From CAVXXB01 sp963765585 (lineage in GTDB: Bacteria > Calditrichota > Calditrichia > JAJRVZ01), in NCBI GenBank assembly GCA_963765585.1, contig CAVXXB010000002.1:62001-126000 (forward strand): 64,000 nucleotides of DNA, written 5' to 3'. The notes below the pieces were generated by a model. The model was given only the letters and a program-made list of their open reading frames with translations. It did not search any database and was not told the DNA's origin. Position numbers and translations under genes: made by a program. Of this stretch, positions 9,901-18,451 are shown piece by piece; position 1 is the stretch's first letter, and the number at the start of each line of letters is the position of its first letter.

Positions 9901-11676
9901 CTTGGATTCTCTCGTTACATGATTAAATCTTTCAATACCCCTGCGTGTGCCCTGCCAGATATTGTTTTCTTTGTCACAGACTAAAGAATAGGCCGCATCG
10001 CCACTTAAACCATCTTGCTTGGTATAATTAATAAACTCAGATCCATTATACCGAATCAAACCCTTGTCTTCCGAGCCGATCCAGATGTGACCATTGAGAT
10101 CTTCGGTCAAACAAACAATCGCTTTGGCATCAAATCCATCATTACTGGAAAATTTATAGAATGTCTCACCATCATATCTCGATAACCCGCTCTTTGATGT
10201 AGCAATCCAGAGCACTCCAGATGTATCCACCAGCAAGGAAAAAATAAAGTCGCCGATCAATCCGCTTTCAGGGCCATAATGCTGTAATTTTTTCTTCGCT
10301 CTGTCATATCGATACAGTCCACCGCCATTCGTACCAAACCACAGATATCCATTATGATCTTCTACTATACAGAGAACATCATCCTTAATTTGTGATAAAT
10401 GACGACCAAATTTATTCGTCTTTGGGTTAAAAACCTGAACACCACCCCGGGTTAAACCTACCCAGATCAGACCATTTTTATCCTCAAACAAAGAGCTAAT
10501 TTCTCTTCTCGCCAGGCCATTTTTCAGGGAGATTACTTTAATATCCAGATCATCGGCACGAGAATCCGGCCGGTAGCGTACCAGGCCCTTTTCTGATCCA
10601 AACCAAAATTGTCCCTGCTTGTCCTGAATAATAGCCCAGATAGTTCTGTCGGGCAATCCTTCCGAAGTACTAAGGAACTCAAATCGCCTGTCCCTGAACT
10701 GGCATAGCCCGCCGCCGTTAGTGCCAATCCAGATTGATCCTTCGCGGTCTTCAAATATGCATTTAACATCCCGATAACTCAGTCCGTGCTTCTCTGTCAA
10801 GAATAAAAACTCGTCAGAACCAGGTTTAGAGAGCAGGTTTACACCACCAGTTCGTGTACCAATCCATATTCGTTTTTTTGAATCCTGAAATATTACCTTT
10901 ACTTCGTTGGAGCTCAGTCCATTCTGAGTGTTAAATATTTTAATGATATTATCATCTGCTGAAATAAAATAAAGTCCCGAATTCTCAGTGCCTATCCAGA
11001 TATTTTTATCCTTGTCAACTAAAATATCTGTGATATCCATACCTTTCAGGATGCTCAAACTTTTTATATCCTGTTTTCCGGTTAATGACTGGTCTGTTAC
11101 ATAAAGGATGTTTACTCCGTCTGTCGTTCCTATCCATAATTCATCATGGTTTAGAAATCCCAGACAGTTAACATTATTACTATTCAGTCCATCCTGCCTG
11201 GTAAAATTAATCCAGCGTGTGCTATCGAGACAAAAGACACCTCCGCCGCCGGATGCAAACCAAAAACGGCCATAAACATCTTCAATGATATCATCGATTT
11301 GAACACCCCGTATCTCCGGTATGACATCAACGGGCGTAATTTCTCCAGTATGTGTGTTTAGTTTTGATATGCCGTGGGTACGGTAGGCGAGCCATATATT
11401 TTGTTGGGAATCATAAAAACTGGCAAGGATATAATTAGATTCAAGTCCATTTTGAGTGGTGTAGCTTTGGAACTGCCTGCCGTCAAACAGGGCCAAACCA
11501 TCTCGTGTACCGATCCATAGGTATCCCTGTTTATCCTGGTGAATGGACTGCACCTGGGATTGGATCAAACCCTCGCGTACATTGTAATTACGAAAAGGAA
11601 TTCTTTGTCCCTCAGAGAGCGAGCTCAGAAATCCGATTATTAATATGAAATATGGCCAGATTTTCCAGGTAGTCAT
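6934..11676 (-). CDS. Giant periplasmic-propeller hybrid histidine kinase
   Basis: 1580 residues. After a signal peptide (ends near residue 24) come about fourteen propeller repeats (residues 25-650, with LWIGT.GGGL-type blades) and a Y_Y_Y domain (about 670-738). A membrane helix follows (745-768), then three PAS domains (about 808-930, 950-1070, 1080-1205), HisKA with GGIAHDFNNFL (His near 1221), HATPase with GTGLGL (near 1397) and a C-terminal receiver (1455-1575, phospho-Asp in IIMDLTIPG). It resembles Bacteroidetes hybrid two-component systems that sense glycans in the periplasm but lacks their C-terminal AraC-type DNA-binding domain, so the phosphate probably passes to a separate protein. 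No polysaccharide-utilisation genes are adjacent. All 4.7 kb is in one open frame, in contrast to the kinase at 43.8-48.1 kb. Confidence 0.9.
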   Translation of the reverse strand: MTTWKIWPYFILIIGFLSSLSEGQRIPFRNYNVREGLIQSQVQSIHQDKQGYLWIGTRDGLALFDGRQFQSYTTQNGLESNYILASFYDSQQNIWLAYRTHGISKLNTHTGEITPVDVIPEIRGVQIDDIIEDVYGRFWFASGGGGVFCLDSTRWINFTRQDGLNSNNVNCLGFLNHDELWIGTTDGVNILYVTDQSLTGKQDIKSLSILKGMDITDILVDKDKNIWIGTENSGLYFISADDNIIKIFNTQNGLSSNEVKVIFQDSKKRIWIGTRTGGVNLLSKPGSDEFLFLTEKHGLSYRDVKCIFEDREGSIWIGTNGGGLCQFRDRRFEFLSTSEGLPDRTIWAIIQDKQGQFWFGSEKGLVRYRPDSRADDLDIKVISLKNGLARREISSLFEDKNGLIWVGLTRGGVQVFNPKTNKFGRHLSQIKDDVLCIVEDHNGYLWFGTNGGGLYRYDRAKKKLQHYGPESGLIGDFIFSLLVDTSGVLWIATSKSGLSRYDGETFYKFSSNDGFDAKAIVCLTEDLNGHIWIGSEDKGLIRYNGSEFINYTKQDGLSGDAAYSLVCDKENNIWQGTRRGIERFNHVTRESKIYGQYEGFHAVETNQNAVCMDETGCLWFGTLDGVIKYNPSEDHYNNAEPAIVITDIGVFYNEFENRHPHVFSYRDNHLTFKYIGLSFVAPEKIRYKFILEGLEEEWSPETPDNYARYTNLSPGVYTFKVLAKNNDGIWSSSPAIYPFEIDSPFWQAAWFYLLGIVLIATLIFAEHKRRVKRIEKTNVKLEDRVQERTHELVVEKEKTQEAYRALLESEEKYKTFITYSTEAIWSIEFKEPIRTSISNRKQIEGFYDSGFLAECNQAMAKLYGYDDVDQMIGLPLDKLLSRDNPRNIEYLQKFIQSGYRLMDEESYEIDHFGNLRVFLNSLVGIVENNKLLRAWGLQRDITEKKHAEDALKESEERYRRLIELSPDAIIVHSEKRIEYINRAGLRLLGALRQKELVGKSIFGMIHPDYLSEAREKIKKIFVEKRPFRNLEQKMICQDGSLIEVELIGAPISFEGEIAGQIVIRDISERKQAENAVMEEKERLDVTLSSIEDAVITTDVKGFIVLLNDRARQMLDFENDEGVGFRFPDVVKILDSKGPVALLEDVMKSKKPVSLVKDIILESGSGEKYQIELSAAPIKNHEGKLFGMVAALRDVTTKKHMEAEIAKVQKLDSIGVLAGGIAHDFNNFLTAILGNVSLARMQSRGDKKINPILARAEKAIIQAKELTHQLLTFSKGGAPLRKTTSIVDIIQDSANFTLRGSDIFCEVKSPDDLWNVVVDAGQISQVIQNLILNAQQAVKDNKKILIKIDNQVLAHEEYPGLSAGKYAKISIIDQGVGIPERDLNKIFDPYFTTKSKGTGLGLTTTYSIIKRHEGHINVISEVGSGTTVELFLPATEKEARIEKNIKPQVHNGRGKILVMDDDIMVRELLSQILDYLGYEVDEAENGETTLEKYKSAKSNGDLIDLIIMDLTIPGGMGGKDTIKELKKIDPEVKAIVSSGYSNDPIMANYSEYGFIGVLNKPYNVETLSDALSQFFNNNSSK

Positions 11677-11797
11677 GTTAATAATTTAACCAATTATTTG
11701 ATTACCGGTGTAAAATTTATACAATTTTATTATACATTTTATATTCGGGCAAAATTAATGAAAAATTAAGATTTAACCCATCTGGGTCCGGAATTGG

Positions 11798-14107
11798 TCA
11801 TCTCTTTATCTTTAAAATCCGCAAGCCATTAAAGATAACAATCAAACTGGCACCCATATCTGCAAATACTGCCATCCACAGAGTGGCATAACCTGGCAAT
11901 GCGAGACCCAAAAAGACAAATTTTAGGAATAATGCAATAAAGATATTTTGTTTCACAATTCTCAGTGTTTTGTTACTCAACAACCTTAAAAAAGGAATTT
12001 TCTGTAAATCGTCATCCATTAACGCGATATCAGCCGTTTCCAGCGCAGTATCTGAACCTCTTACTCCCATGGCAATCCCGATATCCGCAGCAGCAAGTGC
12101 AGGTGCATCATTTATCCCGTCTCCAAGCATGGCTACCGTACCGTTATTTTCGCGTATCTCTTTGATTATTCTTAATTTATCCTCGGGTAACAATTCCGAA
12201 TGAACCTCGTCAATATCAGCAAACTTAGCAATTGTTTCGGCTGTTTGATGATTATCTCCGGTAAGCATTAATATCTTTTTGACACCCAATTCTTTCATCT
12301 CCTGAATAACCGAGGCAGATTCTGCCCTTAGTTCATCCCCGATGGCGATTATACCAATAATCTGATTGTTTTTACCAACCAGCACAGTAGTATGATTCTC
12401 ATCTTCAATCGAAGTAATCAGTTCGTGAATATCATCATTGCAAATACCATTTTCCTCAAACATTCTATGACTACCAATAAGGATTTCATCACCGCCTGAT
12501 TTTCCCATAATCCCGCTACCGGTTATCGTATTAACATCCTCGGTTCTTTTTGTGGTTATACCATGTTTCTCAGCATAGGTAACAATTGCACTGGCAAGTG
12601 GATGGTTCGAATGTATTTCCAGGGAAGCAGCAATTGATAATATATCTTTTTTATCATGATTTTTTAGTGAAATCACTTTTTGTACTTCCGGCATCCCTTT
12701 TGTCAGGGTCCCGGTTTTATCAAATGCAATTGTGTCGATTTTGGAAAAATTTTCTAAAAAGAGTCCACCCTTTATCATAATTCCTTTTCGGATGGCATTG
12801 GTTAAACCACTGATAATTGAAACCGGTGTTGATATTACAAACGCGCATGGACAGGCAATCACCAGTAAGACAAGTGCGCGGTAAATCCATTCATGCCATG
12901 ATAAATGAAATAAAACTGGTGGAAGAACGGCAATCATTGCTGCTATTGTCATGATGATGGGAGTATAATAGCCGGCAAATTTTTCAACAAACTGTTGACG
13001 GGGGGCTTTTTGGGTTTGTGCATCAGTTACCAGCTGGGTGATTTTGCTGTATGTACTGTCAGGAAATGTTTTTGTCACCTTAAATTTGAGATATCCATTT
13101 TTATTAAGGGTACCGGCGTGTACCAATGAATCCACCACCACTCTGACCGGCATGCTTTCTCCGGTAATCATGGACTGATCTATATGAGATTCTCCCGAGA
13201 CTACAATGCCATCGGTGGGAATACGTTCTCCTGCCTTTACAGCAATGATATCACCTAAATTCACCATTTCCACCGCAATAATATGTGTTTCCTCGCCATT
13301 TACAATCCGTGCGGTGACCGGGCGTTCTTCCATCAGGTTGCCAATGGATTTCCTGGCTCTTCCCATGGACCATGACTCCAGATACTGCGCCAGAGCAAAA
13401 AGAAATACCACCATCGCTGCCTCAGTCCATTCTCCCAACACCACCGCCCCGATAACAGCGACACCCATCAACAAATTCATTCCAGGTTTCGCAGAACGTA
13501 ATTCAGTCCATCCTTTTATGGCGATTGGATAACCACCAGTTAGCACTGCCAGTAACAAACTGCTTTTGGCCGAAATTTCAAATCCGGCAAATTGCAGCAG
13601 AATCATGCCGGCGGTTAAAAAGATCAGGCAAAATATAATTCTGGGAAGTTCGAGGCGACTAGATTCTTTTGATTCTTTATGTGTGCCAATAAATGTAAAA
13701 TCTATCTCTGTGTCTTCCAATTTTGACAGCAATTGAGGTACCGGTATGGTATGGTTAACGATCACCCTGCTTTCTTTCCAATCATAGGAGACTTTAGTTA
13801 TCCCTGAATCAGAATCGAAAGTTTTTATTGTTTCCCGGATCTGATTTTGTGAATATGTCTTATCAATTTTAAAAATACTTGATATGTGACCGGGCTGTAA
13901 TATTTTATAGCCGGCAGATTTTACTACCGACGCAACATTGCTATCGATTGACTTATCGGAGGAATGGGATAGTTCAAGTGTACCGCTAAAAAGATTAACT
14001 TTAACATCGCTTATACCGGGGATTTTTTTTACTGAATTTTCGACATGCAGTGCACAATCAGCGCAATCCATCCCGGTAACAGTATATGTGGATTTTATTT
14101 TAGACAT
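11798..14107 (-). CDS. P1B-type ATPase exporting Zn2+/Cd2+/Pb2+
   Basis: 769 residues. The N-terminal heavy-metal domain has MDCADCA (Cys16 and Cys19). A second ferredoxin-like domain (about residues 60-140) has no CxxC. Membrane helices follow, then a TGES motif, the ion-path motif ACPCAF (CPC near 418-420), phosphorylation loop DKTGTLTKG (near 461), HSNHPLA and GDGINDAPAL (near 664). The last helix reads MGASLIVIFNGLRI, where the Zn/Cd class of P1B pumps carries its extra carboxylate nearby. It should pump divalent soft metals out of the cytoplasm. It starts 8 bases after the SmtB-like repressor gene and shares its promoter. Copper export is less likely, since the ATPase lacks the Cu-type helix signatures and the partner is SmtB-like. 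Confidence 0.92.
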   Translation of the reverse strand: MSKIKSTYTVTGMDCADCALHVENSVKKIPGISDVKVNLFSGTLELSHSSDKSIDSNVASVVKSAGYKILQPGHISSIFKIDKTYSQNQIRETIKTFDSDSGITKVSYDWKESRVIVNHTIPVPQLLSKLEDTEIDFTFIGTHKESKESSRLELPRIIFCLIFLTAGMILLQFAGFEISAKSSLLLAVLTGGYPIAIKGWTELRSAKPGMNLLMGVAVIGAVVLGEWTEAAMVVFLFALAQYLESWSMGRARKSIGNLMEERPVTARIVNGEETHIIAVEMVNLGDIIAVKAGERIPTDGIVVSGESHIDQSMITGESMPVRVVVDSLVHAGTLNKNGYLKFKVTKTFPDSTYSKITQLVTDAQTQKAPRQQFVEKFAGYYTPIIMTIAAMIAVLPPVLFHLSWHEWIYRALVLLVIACPCAFVISTPVSIISGLTNAIRKGIMIKGGLFLENFSKIDTIAFDKTGTLTKGMPEVQKVISLKNHDKKDILSIAASLEIHSNHPLASAIVTYAEKHGITTKRTEDVNTITGSGIMGKSGGDEILIGSHRMFEENGICNDDIHELITSIEDENHTTVLVGKNNQIIGIIAIGDELRAESASVIQEMKELGVKKILMLTGDNHQTAETIAKFADIDEVHSELLPEDKLRIIKEIRENNGTVAMLGDGINDAPALAAADIGIAMGVRGSDTALETADIALMDDDLQKIPFLRLLSNKTLRIVKQNIFIALFLKFVFLGLALPGYATLWMAVFADMGASLIVIFNGLRILKIKR

Positions 14108-14115
14108 TTAAATAA

Positions 14116-14412
14116 TCATTCCTCGACATGGGTTTTTGCCATGGCAATTAACTGTTCGACATGCGAGTCATCCAGTGAATAAAACGCACTTTTGCCCTGT
14201 TTGCGGTATTTTACCAGTTTCATTGATTTCAGAAGCCGGAGTTGATGAGATATGGCCGACAAAGACATACCCACCTGGATGGAGATATCTGTAACCGGCA
14301 GTTCGGATATCTGGAGAACAGATAAAATTCGTAAACGCGTGGGATCGGCCAGAATGCCAAATAAGTCGGCCAGGGCCTGAATGGTTTCTGATTTTGGTAG
14401 TTCTGTTCTCAT
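14116..14412 (-). CDS. ArsR/SmtB-family metal-sensing repressor
   Basis: 98 residues with a winged helix-turn-helix (GMSLSAISHQLRLLKSMKLV). The C-terminal helix reads DSHVEQLIAMAKTHVEE. Its Asp, His (+2), His (+13) and Glu (+16) have exactly the spacing of the alpha-5 zinc site of SmtB (Asp104, His106, His117, Glu120). No CVC motif of the alpha-3 cadmium/lead site is present. It should therefore be a zinc-responsive repressor that releases DNA when the metal binds. A dyad that fits this family lies 60 bases upstream of the ATG, so the gene and the downstream ATPase are probably autoregulated together. Confidence 0.92.
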   Translation of the reverse strand: MRTELPKSETIQALADLFGILADPTRLRILSVLQISELPVTDISIQVGMSLSAISHQLRLLKSMKLVKYRKQGKSAFYSLDDSHVEQLIAMAKTHVEE

Positions 14413-14472
14413 TTTCTATTATATGACCCTGATTATAAATTTAACTGTTAAAAAAATCAGGAGGCAATACTA

Positions 14473-14502
14473 ATTATACTTGAACAATTGTTCAAATATA
14501 AT
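14473..14502. promoter_or_regulatory. SmtB-type operator overlapping the arsR-ATPase promoter
   Basis: The core TTGAACAATTGTTCAA (14480-14495) is a perfect 16-bp palindrome; with flanks the symmetry extends over 30 bp with a single mismatched pair (14479/14496). TGAACA and TGTTCA half-sites are the known consensus of SmtB/CzrA-type repressors. On the minus strand a perfect -10 box TATAAT (14478-14473) forms the outer left flank. A repressor bound here would cover the spacer and -10 element of the promoter reading into the repressor gene. Confidence 0.8.
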
Positions 14503-14755
14503 ATTATGTATTTACAAAAGCAATGACTTTATATCATCCTGAACTTGCCTGGCCTGAATTTATTTCAGGGTTTCAGGATAAGTAATCAATTATTATAGGA
14601 TTCCGAACCCACGAGCAAAGTTTGGGAGACCGATATACGAAGTATATTTAATTATTTATTATTCGTGCTCTTCGTGAACTTCGTGGTGAGTAAGATATGT
14701 GATATATTGAAAATTTAAGATGGTTTGTTGAAAAAGACGAACACTGGGTTTTTTA
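14503..14755. other. Intergenic stretch with degenerate repeats, no gene
   Basis: No credible reading frame. It contains a small palindromic unit CCTGAATTTATTTCAGG (near 14570) followed by TTTCAGGAT, and a tract of imperfect repeats of the CTTCGTG type (CGTGCTCTTCGTGAACTTCG, near 14668). A similar word-like tract, GCGCCTCTGCGCCTCTGCG (near 14938), lies on the other side of the terminator, in front of the ahcY stop. These are short dispersed intergenic repeats rather than coding DNA. Confidence 0.5.
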
Positions 14756-14794
14756 ATAAAAAAAATCGTTCCCGAAAAAAAATTCAGGAACGAT
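14756..14794 (-). terminator. Rho-independent terminator downstream of ahcY
   Basis: Read on the minus strand, ATCGTTCCTGAA pairs with TTCGGGAACGAT (12-bp stem with one G-U pair, T-rich loop), followed by a run of eight T and then ATT. This is a textbook intrinsic terminator. It lies about 200 bases beyond the ahcY stop and faces the same way. Confidence 0.8.
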
Positions 14795-14995
14795 ATATTT
14801 GCTTGAACTATTCACTTCCGCCAGGGCGGAATTTACAAAGGTGCTTAATTGCAAATTGTAGAATGTGCAATTAGGAATGAGGAGTTAGAAATGATTGAAT
14901 TATTTTATTAATTTTAAATTCCTAATTTTCTTTTCTGCGCCTCTGCGCCTCTGCGAGAGAATAATTATCCTGGTTGGATCTATGATGAATTTATT

Positions 14996-16252
14996 TCAGG
15001 TACCCATTTCCCAGGAAGCCAAATATTCTTTTTGCTCTTCTGTCAGTTCATCTATGTAAATCCCCATGGCCTCAAGTTTTGCAATTGAGATCCAGTCTTC
15101 AATTTCGTCAGGAACTTCATATACCTCTGCTGAAAGATCACGCGTCATCGCGTATTCCGTAGTCAGAGCCTGGGTAGCAAAACTCATATCCATTACACTG
15201 GCCGGATGACCTTCTGCCGCAGCAAGATTAATCAATCTGCCTTCGGCCAAAAGAAAAAGCCTTCTGCCATCGGCCATGACATACTCATCCACAAATTCAC
15301 GCACATTACTGTTCTTTTTCTTTGCTAAATTTTCCAGATCTTCAATATTGATTTCCACATTGAAGTGGCCGGAATTAGTAATAATTGCTCCATCTTTCAT
15401 TTCCTTAAAATGCTCACCTCGCAGGACATGAATATCACCGGTAATCGTACAAAAAAGATCGCCTTGTTTTGCAGCTTCGATCATCGGCATAACAATAAAT
15501 CCGTCCATAGCTGCTTCCAGTGCGCGAATAGGATTCACTTCAGTTACGATAACATTTGCGCCCATTCCCTTCATGCGTGTGGCAAATCCTCTGCCGCACC
15601 AGCCATATCCGGCAACGACTACTTTTTTACCGGCAATCAGAAAATCAGTTGCTCTGATAATTCCATCCACCGTTGACTGACCGGTGCCGTACCGGTTGTC
15701 AAACAGATATTTTGTCTGGGCATCATTTACGGCAAACACCGGAATCTTAAGTGCGCCATCATTTGCCATGGCCCGCAAACGGATAACGCCGGTGGTTGTC
15801 TCTTCCATTGAACATATTACCTGATCACATTTTTCCGGATACTCAGAATGGAGAATGGAAACCAGGTCGGCCCCATCATCCATAGTTACAACCGGATCAT
15901 GCTCCAGTGCGGCTTTTATATGCTCATAATAGCTTTTAGTATTTTCACCATTTATTGCGAAGACAGAGATACCGTAGTCTTTTACCAACGAAGCTGCCAC
16001 ATCATCCTGGGTACTCAGCGGATTTGAGGCAACCAATACCAGGTCTGCGCCTCCGGCCTTCAAAGTACGGGCCAGGTTGGCGGTTTCTGCCGTTACATGC
16101 AGACAGGCTGCCATTTTTTTACCGGCAAGAGGTTTTTCTTTCTCAAAACGCTCTTTGATTTTTCTGAGCACCGGCATATCGCCATCTGCCCATACAATTC
16201 TTTTTTTTCCCTCAGCTGCCAGGCCAAGGTCTTTTACATCGTGCTTTACCAT
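14996..16252 (-). CDS. ahcY: S-adenosylhomocysteine hydrolase (short form)
   Basis: 418 residues. It reversibly cleaves S-adenosylhomocysteine to adenosine and homocysteine, removing the inhibitor that every SAM-dependent methyltransferase produces. Marks are ACLHVTAETANL near the N terminus, the CSMEETTTGV and FDNRYGTGQST substrate-site motifs, NAD-binding VVAGYGWCGRG, and NSGHFNVEI. The length fits the archaeal/Thermotoga class, which lacks the roughly 40-residue insertion of the longer bacterial enzymes. The ATG at 16252 has AAGGAG seven bases upstream. Its upstream neighbour on the same strand is the ECF sigma-methyltransferase fusion, a context discussed in the findings. No SAM or SAH riboswitch fold was recognised in the 198-base gap between them. 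Confidence 0.96.
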   Translation of the reverse strand: MVKHDVKDLGLAAEGKKRIVWADGDMPVLRKIKERFEKEKPLAGKKMAACLHVTAETANLARTLKAGGADLVLVASNPLSTQDDVAASLVKDYGISVFAINGENTKSYYEHIKAALEHDPVVTMDDGADLVSILHSEYPEKCDQVICSMEETTTGVIRLRAMANDGALKIPVFAVNDAQTKYLFDNRYGTGQSTVDGIIRATDFLIAGKKVVVAGYGWCGRGFATRMKGMGANVIVTEVNPIRALEAAMDGFIVMPMIEAAKQGDLFCTITGDIHVLRGEHFKEMKDGAIITNSGHFNVEINIEDLENLAKKKNSNVREFVDEYVMADGRRLFLLAEGRLINLAAAEGHPASVMDMSFATQALTTEYAMTRDLSAEVYEVPDEIEDWISIAKLEAMGIYIDELTEEQKEYLASWEMGT

Positions 16253-16334
16253 GAGAACTCCTTGTTTGATTGATATATTAAGTTTATTGTTGTTTTTAAG
16301 TTGGTTTAGTTTAAAAGGATAAAATATAGTTCAG

Positions 16335-16401
16335 GTCATCTCGCAGAGATCTCTCGGATTGCGTGTACTGAACACGTCGAGAAGATTCCTTCGGAATGAC
16401 A
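16335..16401. repeat. 67-bp dispersed element, copy A
   Basis: Starts GTCATCTCGCAGAGATC and ends GAAGATTCCTTCGGAATGAC plus A. It aligns without gaps over 67 bases to copy B at 29753-29819. The ends form a short inverted repeat (GTCAT/ATGAC) and the middle can fold as CGTGT-ACTGA-ACACG. It is followed (16409-16443) by a tract of the ATCCTGTATCTTG word type, as is copy B. Confidence 0.7.
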
Positions 16402-16450
16402 CAAGAATCATCCTGCATCTTGTATCCTGAATCCTGTATCTTGTCTCCCC

Positions 16451-17635
16451 TCACCCCCTCTTCTTCCATATCTGAAAAAAGGATGCCAGTTGTTTTTGTT
16501 CGGTAAAGGATCCTTCATCCAATAGATCAAGGCCAAATTTGCCAATTCTTCGTTTCAATGACTGTGGATCAAATCCCAACCACAGATCATGCATCTGATC
16601 GGCAAGATCGCGCCTGCGGTGCCTGACAAAATCAACCAGCACTAAGTTACCGTTTGTTTTCAAAATTCCGGCACACGCTTCAATTACCGAAAACGGATCC
16701 GGAATATGATGCAGGACCAATACCAGGAAGATGTTGTCCACACGTGCCGCCCGTAGAGGAATTTGTCTTAGATCTCCTATGACCGGAACCAGGTTTTTCA
16801 GGCTGAATTCATCCCGTGTTTGTGTAATCTGGTCAATCATCCCTTGGTCTGCATCCAATGCAAACACCTTCTGGCCTAAAATAGCCAGGGGTAAACTGAC
16901 AAAACCGGTACCACACCCCAGATCAGCCGTAGTCTGCCCCTTTTTCAAATTCAGGCGGCTAATCATATATTCCAGATCAGAATCATTCAGGAAATTTGCC
17001 CGGATACGATCCCATTTTTCCGTTATCGAGGCAAAATAGGATATTCTTTTTTTATCTATACCTTCGATAATATCAAGAGGAGGATTAAAGGGATTTATAA
17101 AACGAAATATATCGCTTATATTGATATACCCTGCCACATCTGAAAACCAATCCGGGAGCAATAGCATAATGTAGTTCTTCTGGAAGTTTTCCCGGGCTCT
17201 GGACAACAAAGCCGTTACAGATGACACTGTTATTTCCAGATGTTGCCCGATTTCTTCATATGAGAATCCATCAATTTCGCGTAATAGCAACACCGTCTTT
17301 TGTCTTTCCGGTAATTTTATCAGAACCCGCTGAATCAGTTCCGGTTCATCGCTCTGCTTTAACCTGGTCTGCAAATGTTCCTCTTTTATCTCGGAAAATT
17401 CGCGCCTCTTTGAGGAACGGTAATAATTTATCACCCGGTTACGCGTGACGGTAAAAAGCCAATTTTTCAAAGAACGTTGTGAATCTAACTGCGGCATATT
17501 CTTTATTGCAGAAAGATAAATATCCTGAAATAAGTCCCTGGCGACATCTGCATCAACTACAGCATTTTTTACAAAGCTGAATACTTCTGTCTCGTATGAA
17601 TATAATTCTTTCCAGATTTTGTCTTGCTCAGCCAC
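16451..17635 (-). CDS. ECF-type sigma factor fused to a SAM-dependent methyltransferase
   Basis: About 394 residues in one open frame. Residues 15-85 are a sigma-70 region 2 (DVARDLFQDIYLSAIKNM and LKNWLFTVTRNRVINYY). Residues 105-160 are region 4 (LPERQKTVLLLREIDGFSY then EEIGQHLEITVSSVTALLSR). After a linker, residues 215-385 form a class I methyltransferase: motif I TTADLGCGTGFVSLPLA (near 240), the acidic LDADQGMID, VIGDLRQIPL and VLVLHHIPDPF. I prefer the GTG at 17635 (AAGGG five bases upstream) over a TTG at 17653. No anti-sigma factor gene is adjacent. It lies upstream of ahcY on the same strand. A role as an SAM/SAH-responsive promoter factor is an inference; a plain methyltransferase with a vestigial sigma module is the alternative. 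Confidence 0.88.
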   Translation of the reverse strand: MAEQDKIWKELYSYETEVFSFVKNAVVDADVARDLFQDIYLSAIKNMPQLDSQRSLKNWLFTVTRNRVINYYRSSKRREFSEIKEEHLQTRLKQSDEPELIQRVLIKLPERQKTVLLLREIDGFSYEEIGQHLEITVSSVTALLSRARENFQKNYIMLLLPDWFSDVAGYINISDIFRFINPFNPPLDIIEGIDKKRISYFASITEKWDRIRANFLNDSDLEYMISRLNLKKGQTTADLGCGTGFVSLPLAILGQKVFALDADQGMIDQITQTRDEFSLKNLVPVIGDLRQIPLRAARVDNIFLVLVLHHIPDPFSVIEACAGILKTNGNLVLVDFVRHRRRDLADQMHDLWLGFDPQSLKRRIGKFGLDLLDEGSFTEQKQLASFFQIWKKRG

Positions 17636-17691
17636 AATTACCCTTATATACAAATGACTTGCACAAATCTTTCGCTAAGTGCAATATTTTT

Positions 17692-18331
17692 TTAATTTAG
17701 TATGGCAACGGCTCTGACCGGCGAACCGTCCGCATCAACTATTTTTAAGGGGAAACACGAAAATATGAATTGACTATCAGGCAGTTGGTGTAAATTTGTC
17801 AAATTTTCTACAATCAATAAATCCGCAGCAAATAAAATATGATGCACGGGCAGATCATCGGAGCCTACCGGATCCACTGAACATGCATCCAATCCTATGC
17901 CTTTTATATTTTGAGCACTCAGCCATTGTGCCGCAGCGGTTGACAAAACCGGGTACTCCTTAAAATAACTTTCCTGACCCCAATCTTGCTCATATCCGGT
18001 ATTAAATATTACAAAATCGTTAATCATAAAAATTTCTTTATTTTTCTGCAAATATTTCAAGTCTATCTGACCGTGCTTAAAATCCCGGACATCGATCAAT
18101 TGTGCAGAACCATAAAATGATGTCCATCGGCATTTGATCCAGTCGTTTTCCCTCTTCCAGCATATGTGCAGGTGCATCAATATGCGTACCAATATGAGAA
18201 GTGATAACAATTTTTTTTTCATTATACCCCTGCGCTGCAACCGTCGCATTCTGAATTATTTCAATCGGCTCTGTACCAGGATACAAAGGCATTTTTTGCT
18301 CTATCGTGTGTGATAAATCGATAATCTTCAA
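17692..18331 (-). pseudogene. Cyclase/kynurenine formamidase-family gene, frameshifted
   Basis: Two frames together make one cyclase-family protein of about 213 residues. The first (18331 to about 18120) starts with LSHTIEQKMPLYPGTEP and holds the metal-binding SHIGTHIDAPAHM motif. The second (about 18118 to 17692) continues with FYGSAQLIDVRDF, GLDACSVDPVGSDDLPVHH and ends RAVAILN. The switch needs a one-base change around 18115-18122 (ATCATTTTATGG). Family members hydrolyse N-formylkynurenine or related cyclic amides and esters, using a metal held by the HxGTHxD motif. The start is TTG at 18331, with AGGAAAG upstream. All key residues survive, so a sequencing error is possible. Substrate unknown. 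Confidence 0.8.
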
Positions 18332-18451
18332 CGCTGCTTTCCTTTGTTAAATAAAACGAGTGTTCATCTTTCAACATACTACCGGTTATCGGGATCCTGT
18401 TATATATTCATAGTGGGCAAGTTCAATACGATGACTAAGATAACTGGTACC

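Noticed and set aside
16253..16450. SAM or SAH riboswitch ahead of ahcY
   Set aside because: The gap contains the 67-bp repeat and an ATCCTG tract; no conserved pseudoknot core or helix set of a known SAM/SAH riboswitch could be recognised.
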